A stretch of DNA of 8,930 bases from Deltaproteobacteria bacterium UBA6601 (GTDB taxonomy: Bacteria > Myxococcota_A > UBA796 > UBA9615), in contig DJIF01000152.1 of assembly GCA_002433485.1 (NCBI GenBank), positions 8,710-17,639 of the forward strand. Direction: 5' to 3'. The notes beneath the pieces were generated by a model. That model was not told the origin of the DNA and ran no database searches. It saw only the letters and a program-made list of their open reading frames with translations. Each line of letters opens with the position of its first letter. The stretch's first letter is position 1. Below, piece by piece: positions 1 to 5,702 of the stretch. A program made the translations under genes and the position numbers.

Positions 1-15
1 AAGGAGCTGTTGTAA
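1..15 (+). CDS. 3' end of an upstream gene (last codons only)
   Basis: Frame 1 reads Lys-Glu-Leu-Leu and then TAA at 13-15, immediately before a strong ribosome binding site for the next gene. This is what the tail of a co-directional upstream gene would look like, with 12 bases between stop and next start. Four codons are too few to identify the product, and the stop could be chance. Confidence 0.3.
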   Translation, partial: KELL

Positions 16-24
16 AGGAGCTGT
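1..24 (+). promoter_or_regulatory. Duplicated Shine-Dalgarno segment
   Basis: AAGGAGCTGT occurs twice, at 1-10 and 15-24. The second copy supplies the AAAGGAG placed 7 bases before the ATG at 28 and decides that start. The first lies too far away and probably forms the end of the upstream coding frame. The duplication may be chance. Confidence 0.5.
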
Positions 25-27
25 GGG

Positions 28-1065
28 ATGAATGGACCTCCCCGAGGTGCGCGCGGGCTGAAGCCGGAGTTCTACTCGTGCGATCAGCGCTTTGCTGACC
101 AACGGGAGCAGCTGCTGGGACGAACCTGGCACTTCCTGGCGGCCGAGGCGAGCCTCGGCCAAGCAGTGGGCTCGGTCAGCCCGCAGGTTCTTTTGCCCGG
201 CGCACTCCATGAGCCGGTTGTTCTGGTTCGTAGCCCTTCCGGCGCGCCGCGTTGCTTGAGCAACGTCTGTAGTCATCGTGGAGCCGAGGTGGTCCGGGAG
301 CCTGGGGTCTATCGGCAGCTCCGCTGTAGCTACCACGCGCGGTGCTTCGATCTGGATGGACGGGTTCGGTCCGCGCCGGGTTTTGTCCAGCCTCATGGTG
401 ACCTGGCGCCGGTGTCACTGGGGCAGATTGGCCCTCTGCTCTTTGCTGCGGTGGAGCCGTTTATGCCCTTTCCATCACTCGATGAGCGCTTTGCTGATTT
501 GCCTTGGGACGACCTCCGTCAGCTCCCAGAGCGCACTCAATTCTTTGAGGTGAAAGCGCACTGGGCTCTGTACGTCGAGAATTACCTGGAGGGCCTGCAC
601 ATTCCCTTTGTGCATCCCGGTCTCTCGCAGGCCCTTGCCTGGAAGCAGTACCGCTACGAGCTCGTCGACGGTGGCACCTTGCAGGTCGGTCTGGCAGCCA
701 CCGGACAGCCCGCCTTTGAGCCAGCTAACGGCGCAGAGCGGGTCGCTGCGTGGTACCTCTGGCTCTTCCCGACCACCATGCTCAACATCTACCCATGGGG
801 TATCTCAGTTAATCGGGTCTTGCCGGTATCTTCGCAGCTAACGCGGGTCGAGTTTCAGTCGTGGGTGTGGCGACCTGAGCTGCTCGACCAGGGGGCTGGC
901 AGCGGGCTGGATCGGGTCGAGTTGGAGGACGAGGAGGTGGTGGAGTCAGTGGCCCGCGGCATGCGCTCCTTGCGGGCCAGACCCAGTGAGTATTCAGAGC
1001 AGCACGAGCAGGGCCTCTATCACTTTCACCAATTGCTACGAAAGCATCTCAATGACGGACTCTGA
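28..1065 (+). CDS. Rieske [2Fe-2S] aromatic-ring-hydroxylating oxygenase, alpha subunit-like
   Basis: Predicted 345-aa cytoplasmic oxygenase component that would use O2 and electrons from a separate reductase to hydroxylate or demethylate a small organic substrate. The N-terminal Rieske domain has Cys81-x-His83 and Cys100-x2-His103, the four cluster ligands. The C-terminal catalytic (SRPBCC-like) domain has Glu188-x2-His191-x4-His196 within NYLEGLHIPFVHPGL; the two His plus probable Asp301 (in EDEEVVE) should bind the mononuclear iron. The 'YHARCFDLDG' stretch after the second Cys replaces the usual Cys-Pro-Tyr-His-Gly-Trp, which points to a less studied subgroup. Length is slightly below the usual 350-450 aa, but both domains look complete. 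The ATG at 28 follows AAAGGAG (14-20) with 7 bases between. It overlaps the next gene, so the two are probably co-transcribed. No reductase or ferredoxin partner is in the window, and the substrate cannot be told from the sequence. Confidence 0.93.
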   Translation: MNGPPRGARGLKPEFYSCDQRFADQREQLLGRTWHFLAAEASLGQAVGSVSPQVLLPGALHEPVVLVRSPSGAPRCLSNVCSHRGAEVVREPGVYRQLRCSYHARCFDLDGRVRSAPGFVQPHGDLAPVSLGQIGPLLFAAVEPFMPFPSLDERFADLPWDDLRQLPERTQFFEVKAHWALYVENYLEGLHIPFVHPGLSQALAWKQYRYELVDGGTLQVGLAATGQPAFEPANGAERVAAWYLWLFPTTMLNIYPWGISVNRVLPVSSQLTRVEFQSWVWRPELLDQGAGSGLDRVELEDEEVVESVARGMRSLRARPSEYSEQHEQGLYHFHQLLRKHLNDGL

Positions 1066-1420
1066 ACGGGTTTTTCACATCGCTGCAGCAGCTGACTGGC
1101 AGCGAGCTCAAGGCGCTGGAATCTACCGTTGCGCTTCTCTCGAAGATGAGGGCTTTGTCCATTGCTCTCGGCTTGATCAGTTGCTCATACCTGCCAACGA
1201 GCGCTTTGTCGGTCGTCGAGATCTGTTGCTGCTGGCTCTGGATCCGCAGCGCTTAAGCGCGCCGCTGCGTTGGGAAGATTGCTATGCCACTGGCCAGCGT
1301 TTTCCCCATATCTATGGGGCCATTAAGCTTGCGGAGGTGTGTTGGGTAAGGGCTTTTCTGCCCGGAGCAGACGGTCGCTTTGCGCTACCCGTTGAGCTGT
1401 ACACCAGCGAGCAGGTCTGA
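1052..1420 (+). CDS. DUF952 family protein
   Basis: A 122-aa protein matching the DUF952 family along its whole length. It has the opening VFHIAAAADW (7-16), the signature GIYRCASLEDEGFVHCS (23-39), a hydrophobic strand DLLLLALD (57-64), RWEDCY (73-78) and the near C-terminal FPHIYGAI (84-91). Its biochemical role is not established; the domain occurs in small soluble bacterial and fungal proteins. The frame stays open upstream to an ATG at 986, but family similarity begins only after the ATG at 1052, so I take 1052. That start overlaps the Rieske oxygenase stop by 14 bases and has only a weak purine-rich GAAAG ahead of it. This suggests translational coupling to the upstream gene. There are no signal peptide or membrane segments. 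Confidence 0.9.
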   Translation: MTDSERVFHIAAAADWQRAQGAGIYRCASLEDEGFVHCSRLDQLLIPANERFVGRRDLLLLALDPQRLSAPLRWEDCYATGQRFPHIYGAIKLAEVCWVRAFLPGADGRFALPVELYTSEQV

Positions 1421-1446
1421 ACCAGGGAGAATTCGGCCAATTGCGG

Positions 1447-2160
1447 TCACCGGCTGTCCTTCCCCCAAAGTTGCTTGAGCCGCCGGTCGCGTCCGCAGCC
1501 CAGCCGGTAACTGTAGTAACGGGCCGGGCTCTTGCGGTAGAAGTCCTGATGGTATTCCTCGGCGCGCCAGAAGGTTTCGGCCTCGGTGATCTTGGTGGCT
1601 ACCGCCCGTGAAAAGCGCTCTTGGATCTGCTGCAGGGTCTGTTCTGCGACCTTGCGCTGTGCTGCGTTGCGGACAAAGATTTCAGAGCGGTATTGCTGGC
1701 CCCGGTCGCAGAATTGGCCGTCCGCTTGAAAAGGGTCGATGTTGCGCCAGAACACCTCGACCAGTTGGCGGTAGCTGATGCGGTTGGGGTCAAAGATCAC
1801 CTGCACTGCCTCGGCGTGCTGAGTCTGGCCACCAGCGACCTGTTGGTAGCTCGGCTCGGGGACTTTGCCGCCAATGTAGCCCGAGTCGGCACCAATGACC
1901 CCGGGCAGCTTTTCGAAGGCCGCCTCCACGCACCAGAAGCAGCCACCGGCGAAGATCGCCTTGTCGAGGCTGGCGGCCTCGGCCTGTGCTGTTGGAGGAG
2001 CGCCGCCAGGCGGCGCTGTTGTAGCTTCCGGTGAGCCTGTGGATGGGGGACTCTTGGTTCCGGAGTCGCTGGCCTTGCTGTCTATGGCGCTGCCGCCTTG
2101 AGCGCAGCCAGGCAGCAGCAGCAGTGAGCTGAGGAAGATGGCGGTGGTCATTCTGTGCAT
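1447..2160 (-). CDS. msrA: Peptide methionine sulfoxide reductase MsrA, lipoprotein form
   Basis: Reduces methionine-S-sulfoxide in oxidised proteins back to methionine. The catalytic motif GGCFWCVE places the nucleophile at Cys74. GQFCDRGQQYRS (148-159), the EEYHQDFY segment (201-208) and RLGCGRDRR with a probable resolving Cys222 are all family hallmarks. The N-terminus is a lipoprotein signal: Met-His-Arg, a hydrophobic stretch and the lipobox LPGC with the lipidated Cys at 19. A Ser/Pro/Thr/Ala-rich linker (about 20-65) follows. The protein should therefore act in the periplasm or at the outer membrane rather than the cytoplasm. A start at 2178 is possible, but 2160 has GGAG five bases upstream (on the minus strand) and gives a typical 18-residue signal peptide. 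It is convergent with the DUF952 gene, with only 26 bases between stops, and divergent from the lipoprotein at 2272. No MsrB domain is fused or adjacent. Confidence 0.95.
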   Translation of the reverse strand: MHRMTTAIFLSSLLLLPGCAQGGSAIDSKASDSGTKSPPSTGSPEATTAPPGGAPPTAQAEAASLDKAIFAGGCFWCVEAAFEKLPGVIGADSGYIGGKVPEPSYQQVAGGQTQHAEAVQVIFDPNRISYRQLVEVFWRNIDPFQADGQFCDRGQQYRSEIFVRNAAQRKVAEQTLQQIQERFSRAVATKITEAETFWRAEEYHQDFYRKSPARYYSYRLGCGRDRRLKQLWGKDSR

Positions 2161-2271
2161 GGATTCTCCGTGCGCCATTGGGCCCAGACCTGAACAGGGA
2201 GCCCGAGTATAGTGTCCGGGTGGAAGCCGCTGCCAGCTGGCTGGCAGCTGTTAGCGGTGAGGGAGAAGCTT
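2161..2271. promoter_or_regulatory. Divergent promoter region between msrA and the first GDDDD lipoprotein
   Basis: These 111 bases separate two divergent genes and must hold promoters for both unless one is read from elsewhere. A short segment at 2206-2213 reads TATAGT on the plus strand (2208-2213) and TATACT on the minus strand (2211-2206), each five of six bases of a sigma70 -10 box. I find no convincing -35 at the right distance for either, so the promoter assignment is an inference from layout plus two overlapping -10-like hexamers. Confidence 0.35.
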
Positions 2272-3456
2272 ATGGTGCCGTTCTGGCGGATCCGGGGCGC
2301 CGGTGAAGGTAGCGCTCTGCAAGTGCCTTTTGTTGAGCTTCTGGTGCTGTTGTTGATCCTCGGCTTGGGCTCCTGTGTGAGTCGGGGACGGGGGCCCGGT
2401 GGCGATGGCGTTGAGGGACAGAACGCCGGTGAGTGTTCCGATGGGGCCGATAACGATCTCGACGGCCTGTATGACTGCCTCGACCCTGACTGCGCGCTGT
2501 CTAGCGATTGCTCGGCCGGGGATGATGACGACCTGGGCGGGGACGACGACGATATCTCGGGAGATGACGACACCAGCGGGGATGATGATGACGGCGCAGT
2601 TGAGCTTAATTGCGCCGATGGCATCGATAATGACGGTGATGGCTTTGTCGACTGTGGAGACGTTGACTGTTACGACGACGAGGCGTGTGGGGGCTCGGGT
2701 GACGACGACGACGGCAGTGGTGAGCTCAACTGTGCCGATGGCATGGACAACGATAGTGACGGGCTGGTGGATTGCGCGGATCCTGACTGTGCTGGTGATC
2801 CCGCCTGTAGCGGTCCTGGCGATGACGACGACACCACTGTCCAGGAGTTTGACTGCGCGAACGGGCTCGATGATGACTCTGACTCCTTGACCGACTGCGC
2901 TGATCCGGATTGCGCCGCTGATGATGCTTGTGGCCCCGGGGATGACGATGACAGCTCGCCCGCCACCGAGTTTGACTGCGGTAATGGGGTTGATGATGAC
3001 GGGGATGGCCCGGTCGACTGCCTCGACAGCGACTGTTCAGGGGACCCTTTATGCCCGAGTTCGGGAGACGGCGTCAGCTGCACTTCCAGCTCGTCGCTGC
3101 AATGTCCTGGTGTCGGGGATACCCTTGAGGTCTTTGATGACACTGCGGTTAGCGGAGTCTCCAACATCAACCTCTACAGCTGCGCTACCTGGAACGTTCA
3201 GGGGCCAGAGATCGCGTATGAGTTCAGCTCTCCCGCAGCGGTCGATGTGGAACTCTACTTGACCGCTTTTGGTCCCCATCAGCTGCGGATCTTCCTCCTT
3301 GAGGATCAGGGCAGTGGCTGCATCGAGTCGGCCTGTATTGATGATGGCTCACCCCTCTTGAATTTTTCCGCCGTAGCAGGGGTGACCTACTACATCGTGG
3401 TGGAAGGATTTTCCGGTTGGTCCGGACCTTATCGCCTTGATCTTGAGTGCAACTGA
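2272..3456 (+). CDS. Large lipoprotein with five Cys/Asp modules, GDDDD linkers and a PPC-like C-terminal domain
   Basis: A 394-aa exported lipoprotein. A rather long N-region (1-22) precedes a hydrophobic core and the lipobox LGSC, with Cys35 lipidated. Five modules follow, each with four cysteines spaced C-x13-C-x4-C-x5-C (first Cys at 55, 114, 154, 195 and 236) around a DGxDNDxDGxxDC core. The Asp/Asn loops resemble calcium-binding DxDxDG loops, and the Cys pairs probably form two disulfides per module. Linkers between modules contain GDDDD. Residues about 265-394 contain strands ending in TYYIVVEGFSGWSGPYRLDLEC, typical of a PPC-like beta-sandwich as found in secreted proteins of gliding and predatory bacteria. 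The frame is open from an ATG at 2212, but the ATG at 2272 has GGGAG (2261-2265) at good spacing. A GTG at codon 18 would give a shorter signal but lacks a ribosome site. I infer surface location and possible calcium or metal binding; there is no catalytic motif. Confidence 0.85.
   Translation: MVPFWRIRGAGEGSALQVPFVELLVLLLILGLGSCVSRGRGPGGDGVEGQNAGECSDGADNDLDGLYDCLDPDCALSSDCSAGDDDDLGGDDDDISGDDDTSGDDDDGAVELNCADGIDNDGDGFVDCGDVDCYDDEACGGSGDDDDGSGELNCADGMDNDSDGLVDCADPDCAGDPACSGPGDDDDTTVQEFDCANGLDDDSDSLTDCADPDCAADDACGPGDDDDSSPATEFDCGNGVDDDGDGPVDCLDSDCSGDPLCPSSGDGVSCTSSSSLQCPGVGDTLEVFDDTAVSGVSNINLYSCATWNVQGPEIAYEFSSPAAVDVELYLTAFGPHQLRIFLLEDQGSGCIESACIDDGSPLLNFSAVAGVTYYIVVEGFSGWSGPYRLDLECN
2434..3054 (+). 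repeat. Five protein-level repeats, about 40-41 residues apart
   Basis: The Cys/Asp module occurs five times inside the lipoprotein gene. The first Cys codons lie 59, 40, 41 and 41 residues apart, so the last four modules form a regular array of about 120-123 bases per unit. The DNA of the units has diverged while the cysteine spacing is exactly kept, which indicates an old duplication held by selection on structure. Confidence 0.85.
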
Positions 3457-3702
3457 TGGACAGCTCTACGATCGAGCAGTGATCTGTTCAGCGCCAGAAG
3501 CTCGCCCCAGCGCCGCCTCAACTGCCACAAAAAAAGTTTCCAACTGGGCTTGCTTGCGGCGATCAGCGCTGGTATTTCTTCGCAGTTGAAAACGTTGCGG
3601 CCATCATGTCCCTGTGGAGCATGTGGCTTTTTCCTTGCGGTGTTGCGCCGCAAATAGCTCTTGCGGTTTTGATCCGCTGCTTTGCTCCCTTAGGAGGGGA
3701 CC
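3457..3702. other. Intergenic region, 246 bases
   Basis: No gene is supportable here; the minus-strand open frame that crosses it has no family resemblance. It contains a run of seven A at about 3529-3535 and an accumulation of the hexamer TTGCGG near the downstream gene, described separately. No clear terminator for the upstream gene and no good sigma70 promoter were seen. The length suggests that the gene at 3703 has its own promoter. Confidence 0.5.
3635..3677 (+). promoter_or_regulatory. Phased inverted TTGCGG/CCGCAA half-sites upstream of the 3703 lipoprotein
   Basis: TTGCGG (3635-3640), CCGCAA (3648-3653), TTGCGG (3661-3666) and CCGC (3674-3677) start exactly 13 bases apart, in alternating orientation and with 7-base gaps. 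In RNA, any neighbouring pair could form a hairpin with a 7-base loop, and the hairpins would exclude one another. In DNA they could be operator half-sites. Two further TTGCGG copies lie at 3554 and 3595. The arrangement is seen directly; the regulatory role is inferred. The hexamer is fairly frequent elsewhere in the window, which lowers its significance. Confidence 0.3.
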
Positions 3703-4035
3703 ATGAAGTTGAAGTATTGGCTCTATCTTGCGCTGGCAATGATGCTGGCTGCCCCTGTTGCGCTGGTCGGTTGCGGCAGTAGTGGCGACGATGACGACAG
3801 CGCAGCTGGCGACGACGACGACACTACCGGCGACGACGATGACAGCACTGGTGATGACGATGACAGCACTGGTGATGACGACGATAGCGCCACTGGTGAT
3901 GACGACGACAGCGCCACTGGCGACGACGACGATAGCGCCACTGGCGACGACGACGACAGTGCTGGCGACGACGACGACAGTGCTGGCGACGACGACGACA
4001 GTGCTGGCGACGACGACGACAGCGCTTCGTCCTGA
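3703..4035 (+). CDS. Small lipoprotein consisting almost only of GDDDDS repeats
   Basis: A 110-aa protein. It has a signal peptide with Lys2 and Lys4, a hydrophobic core and the lipobox LVGC, with Cys24 lipidated. After Gly-Ser-Ser the mature part is eleven copies of GDDDD separated by Ser/Thr/Ala (SAA, TT, ST, SAT, SA), ending in Ser-Ser. No globular domain is present, so the mature protein is an extremely acidic (44 Asp), probably unfolded chain on a lipid anchor. The start is decided by AGGAGGGG (3692-3699), five bases after its AGGAGG core. Signal peptide and ribosome site are nearly identical to those of the next gene, marking a duplicated pair. It may be a remnant that lost its C-terminal domain, or a genuine acidic coat or cation-binding polymer. 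I do not recognise a named family. Confidence 0.75.
   Translation: MKLKYWLYLALAMMLAAPVALVGCGSSGDDDDSAAGDDDDTTGDDDDSTGDDDDSTGDDDDSATGDDDDSATGDDDDSATGDDDDSAGDDDDSAGDDDDSAGDDDDSASS
3784..4026 (+). repeat. GDDDD-encoding tandem repeat, 11 units
   Basis: Units are 21 or 24 bases long. The last four (from 3943, 3964, 3985 and 4006) are 21 bases each: Gly GGC, four Asp GAC, Ser AGT, Ala GCT. The first three are identical and the fourth differs by one base (AGC for Ser). Such uniformity indicates recent expansion by slippage or unequal recombination, so copy number may vary between strains and may be collapsed in assemblies. Confidence 0.9.
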
Positions 4036-4140
4036 TTCTGGCGTTCAGGCGCTAATTTCTGTGAGTTGTCGAGTTCGCTCCCCATTTTGGGGCGTGGACT
4101 CGGCTTCTTGCGTTCTGATGTCCCAACTAGGAGGGGAACC

Positions 4141-4884
4141 GTGAATTTGAAATACTGGCTGTATCTGGCCCTTGTGATGATGCTTGCTGCTTCTGTGACC
4201 ATGGTTGGTTGTGGTGGTGATGGCGACGATGATGACAGTGCCGTTGGTGACGATGACGACACCACTGGTGATGATGATGACACCAGCGGTGATGATGACG
4301 ACAGCACCGGCGATGACGACGACAGCGCTACCGGCGACGACGACGACAGCGCTACCGGTGATGACGACGATAGCGCCGCTGCCGGCGACGACGACGACAG
4401 TGCCGCCGCCGGTCCCAGCTGCGCCGAGTATTGCGCTTTGCGGGCTGCCAACTGTAGTGAGACTGCCGCCAGCTGTGAGGTGGCGTGCGGTCTTGCCGTT
4501 AGCAACGGTATGCCTCTCGGGACCGCTGGTGACGCGGGTGGCAATAGCCTGGCATGCCGCATCTACCACAGCGATGTTGCGGGCAGCACGGGTGACGCCA
4601 GTCACTGCGGCCACGGCAACCTTTTCGGTGGTACCTCGGCCGATGGCTTCCCCTGTGTCGGAAACATTGCTGAAGCGTACTGCGCACTGATGATGGCGAA
4701 CTGCGCCGGTGAATACGCCGACTCAGCGGCGTGCATGACGGCTGCTGCTGGTTTGGCTGACACTGGCAATCTGGGTGATACCAGCGGCGACACTATTCAG
4801 TGCCGCATTTACCACGCTGAGGTCGCTGCAAGCGACTCGGCAACCCACTGCCCGCATGCAATGGGAGCTGCGCCCTGCCAATAG
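4141..4884 (+). CDS. Lipoprotein with GDDDDS linker and duplicated Cys/His-rich CRxYH domain
   Basis: A 247-aa exported lipoprotein with GTG start at 4141. The frame is open from 4066, but AGGAGGGG (4129-4136) and a signal peptide paralogous to that of the 3703 gene fix the start. The lipobox is MVGC with Cys24 lipidated. Residues 28-90 hold eight GDDDD units, which act as a spacer. Two related modules follow. The first (about 94-172) has YCALRAANC, CRIYH (139-143) and HCGH (155-158). The second (about 180-246) has YCALMMANC, CRIYH (221-225) and HCPH (236-239). The 14 cysteines of this part suggest extensive disulfides; the second Cys of a CxxxC pair (Cys116) is Ala in the second copy (about 202). 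The conserved His and Cys could bind metal or heme, but there is no CxxCH motif. I know similar Cys/His modules only from uncharacterised myxobacterial-type exported proteins, so no function is assigned. Confidence 0.82.
   Translation: MNLKYWLYLALVMMLAASVTMVGCGGDGDDDDSAVGDDDDTTGDDDDTSGDDDDSTGDDDDSATGDDDDSATGDDDDSAAAGDDDDSAAAGPSCAEYCALRAANCSETAASCEVACGLAVSNGMPLGTAGDAGGNSLACRIYHSDVAGSTGDASHCGHGNLFGGTSADGFPCVGNIAEAYCALMMANCAGEYADSAACMTAAAGLADTGNLGDTSGDTIQCRIYHAEVAASDSATHCPHAMGAAPCQ
4222..4410 (+). repeat. GDDDD-encoding repeat, 8 units
   Basis: Eight units of Gly-Asp4 plus Ser/Thr/Ala spacers form the linker between the lipobox and the Cys-rich domains. Asp codons mix GAT and GAC and spacers vary (SAV, TT, TS, ST, SAT, SAAA), so this array is older and less uniform than the one in the neighbouring gene. 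Confidence 0.88.
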
Positions 4885-4937
4885 TCTGGTGCTTCCGATT
4901 CCTGGCTGGAGTCGGTATTCAGCTATGACACTTTCAT

Positions 4938-4970
4938 GGAGGTGAGGTCGGAGTTTCCGGCCTCACCTCT
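4938..4970 (+). terminator. Strong hairpin downstream of the CRxYH lipoprotein
   Basis: GAGGTGAGG (4939-4947) pairs with CCTCACCTC (4961-4969). Inside it, T4948 faces G4960 as a wobble and CGGA pairs with TCCG around a three-base GTT loop, giving about 14 paired positions. It lies about 55 bases after the stop at 4884. The following bases (CTGGTTCTGG) are a poor T-tract, so it may be a terminator with an imperfect tail or a 3'-end stabilising hairpin. Confidence 0.6.
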
Positions 4971-5049
4971 CTGGTTCTGGCAGACTTGTACGCTCAGCTC
5001 TTCGTCGTGGTGGCGGGGTGGAGACCTCAGCAGCCCTTAGGGAGGTTAC

Positions 5050-5685
5050 GTGCGAGTCCATAGCAGCTTGTTGGCCGTTCTTGCTCTGGTCCTGGTAGCT
5101 CTCACCGGCTTGTCCTGCACTGAACCCGAGCTACCCCCTGAGCCGGATCGTCATGGCTTTCCCGCCTGTAGCGGTGCCGAACTGAGCTTTATCGAGGTTG
5201 AGCCCAACAACGGTACAACGCAGGCCGATGTCAACGTGGTGACCAGTGCGGACGGCGCGCTTGAGCTGCGGGGCACTGCGGCAAGCTGCGCGAACGACGG
5301 CAGTCACTGGACCGGGGATGTCGATGTCTTTGAAGTCAGCTATGGCTGCGGGGGCGCTGCTGCTTTGACCTTGAGCTGGGAGTCTCCGCCGCAGAACCCT
5401 GCCGATCTGGACTTCACGGTCTTTGCTCCTGAGTTGAGCACAACGAACTATGCGGCGGTTGGTTATGAATGGAGCAGCCCGGAGCCTGCAACAGATGGTG
5501 CTACAGACAAGGTCTTTCAGGAAGAGCATCAAGCCGAGCTGGGCGGACCGCTACTGATCAGTGTGATGTGTTGGTCGGGTCCTGAGGATCAGGAATGGAG
5601 CTTCCGGATTGACTGGCTTGATTCGCAGCAGACTGACGATGATGACAGCGCCGCAGGAGATGATGATGACAGCGCTGCAGACTGA
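5050..5685 (+). CDS. Exported PPC-like domain lipoprotein with acidic C-terminal tail
   Basis: A 211-aa exported protein. The GTG start at 5050 is set by AGGGAGG (5039-5045). A hydrophobic signal peptide ends in TGLSC; Cys23 may be lipidated, although Gly at -3 makes the lipobox imperfect, so signal peptidase I cleavage is possible. The folded part (about 38-192) shows a PPC-like beta-sandwich pattern: IEVEPNNGTTQADVN (48-62), ELRGTAAS (72-79), the TGDVDVFEVSY core (88-98), and ADLDFTVFAPE (118-128). Four further cysteines (40, 80, 100, 174) probably form disulfides. The protein ends in two acidic units (DDDDSAA and GDDDDSAAD). Thus the GDDDD element is a tail here rather than a linker after the anchor. 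It follows the terminator-like hairpin at 4938, so it probably has its own promoter. The stop lies 6 bases from the end of the convergent flavin reductase gene. Function is unknown; such domains usually accompany secreted proteins. Confidence 0.82.
   Translation: MRVHSSLLAVLALVLVALTGLSCTEPELPPEPDRHGFPACSGAELSFIEVEPNNGTTQADVNVVTSADGALELRGTAASCANDGSHWTGDVDVFEVSYGCGGAAALTLSWESPPQNPADLDFTVFAPELSTTNYAAVGYEWSSPEPATDGATDKVFQEEHQAELGGPLLISVMCWSGPEDQEWSFRIDWLDSQQTDDDDSAAGDDDDSAAD
5635..5682 (+). repeat. Two DDDDSAA units at the C-terminus
   Basis: This is a short version of the acidic repeat, coding for DDDDSAA and GDDDDSAA directly before the final Asp and stop. Serine is AGC as in the two upstream arrays. 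Confidence 0.85.
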
Positions 5686-5702
5686 GCGCTGCTAGCGGTC
5701 AG
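5682..5702. terminator. Hairpin spanning both convergent stop codons
   Basis: CTGA-G-CGCT (5682-5690) and AGCG-G-TCAG (5694-5702) pair around a GCT loop with a single G-G mismatch. The element contains the TGA of the plus-strand lipoprotein and the stop of the minus-strand flavin reductase. Its position between convergent genes suits a shared bidirectional terminator, but neither side has a T-tract. Confidence 0.4.

Noticed and set aside
2670..3170. Minus-strand frame and other-frame plus-strand frames across the acidic lipoprotein
   Set aside because: Repetitive GAN codons keep stops out of several frames. These frames give low-complexity Ser/Pro or Thr/Met proteins without domains.
3550..3578. 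Sigma70-like promoter TTGCTT-17-TATTTC before the 3703 gene
   Set aside because: Only three of six matches in each box; expected by chance in intergenic DNA.
3429..3653. Small basic minus-strand protein in the gap between lipoproteins
   Set aside because: No ribosome site or family signature; it begins in the intergenic region and its tail overlaps the end of a supported gene on the other strand.
3784..4026. Possible CRISPR array because of regular short repeats
   Set aside because: Units are 21-24 bases with no unique spacers, lie in frame within a signal-peptide gene, and encode GDDDDS.
4021..4053. Terminator at the end of the 3703 gene (AGCGC...GCGCT with inner CCTGA/TCAGG)
   Set aside because: The two short stems are separated by an unpaired five-base bulge and followed only by AATTTCTG, too weak to call.
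3723..4562. Long minus-strand open frame rich in SSSSP repeats
   Set aside because: It is the reverse complement of the GAC/GAT repeats in two well-supported lipoprotein genes; it has no signal, family resemblance or ribosome site.
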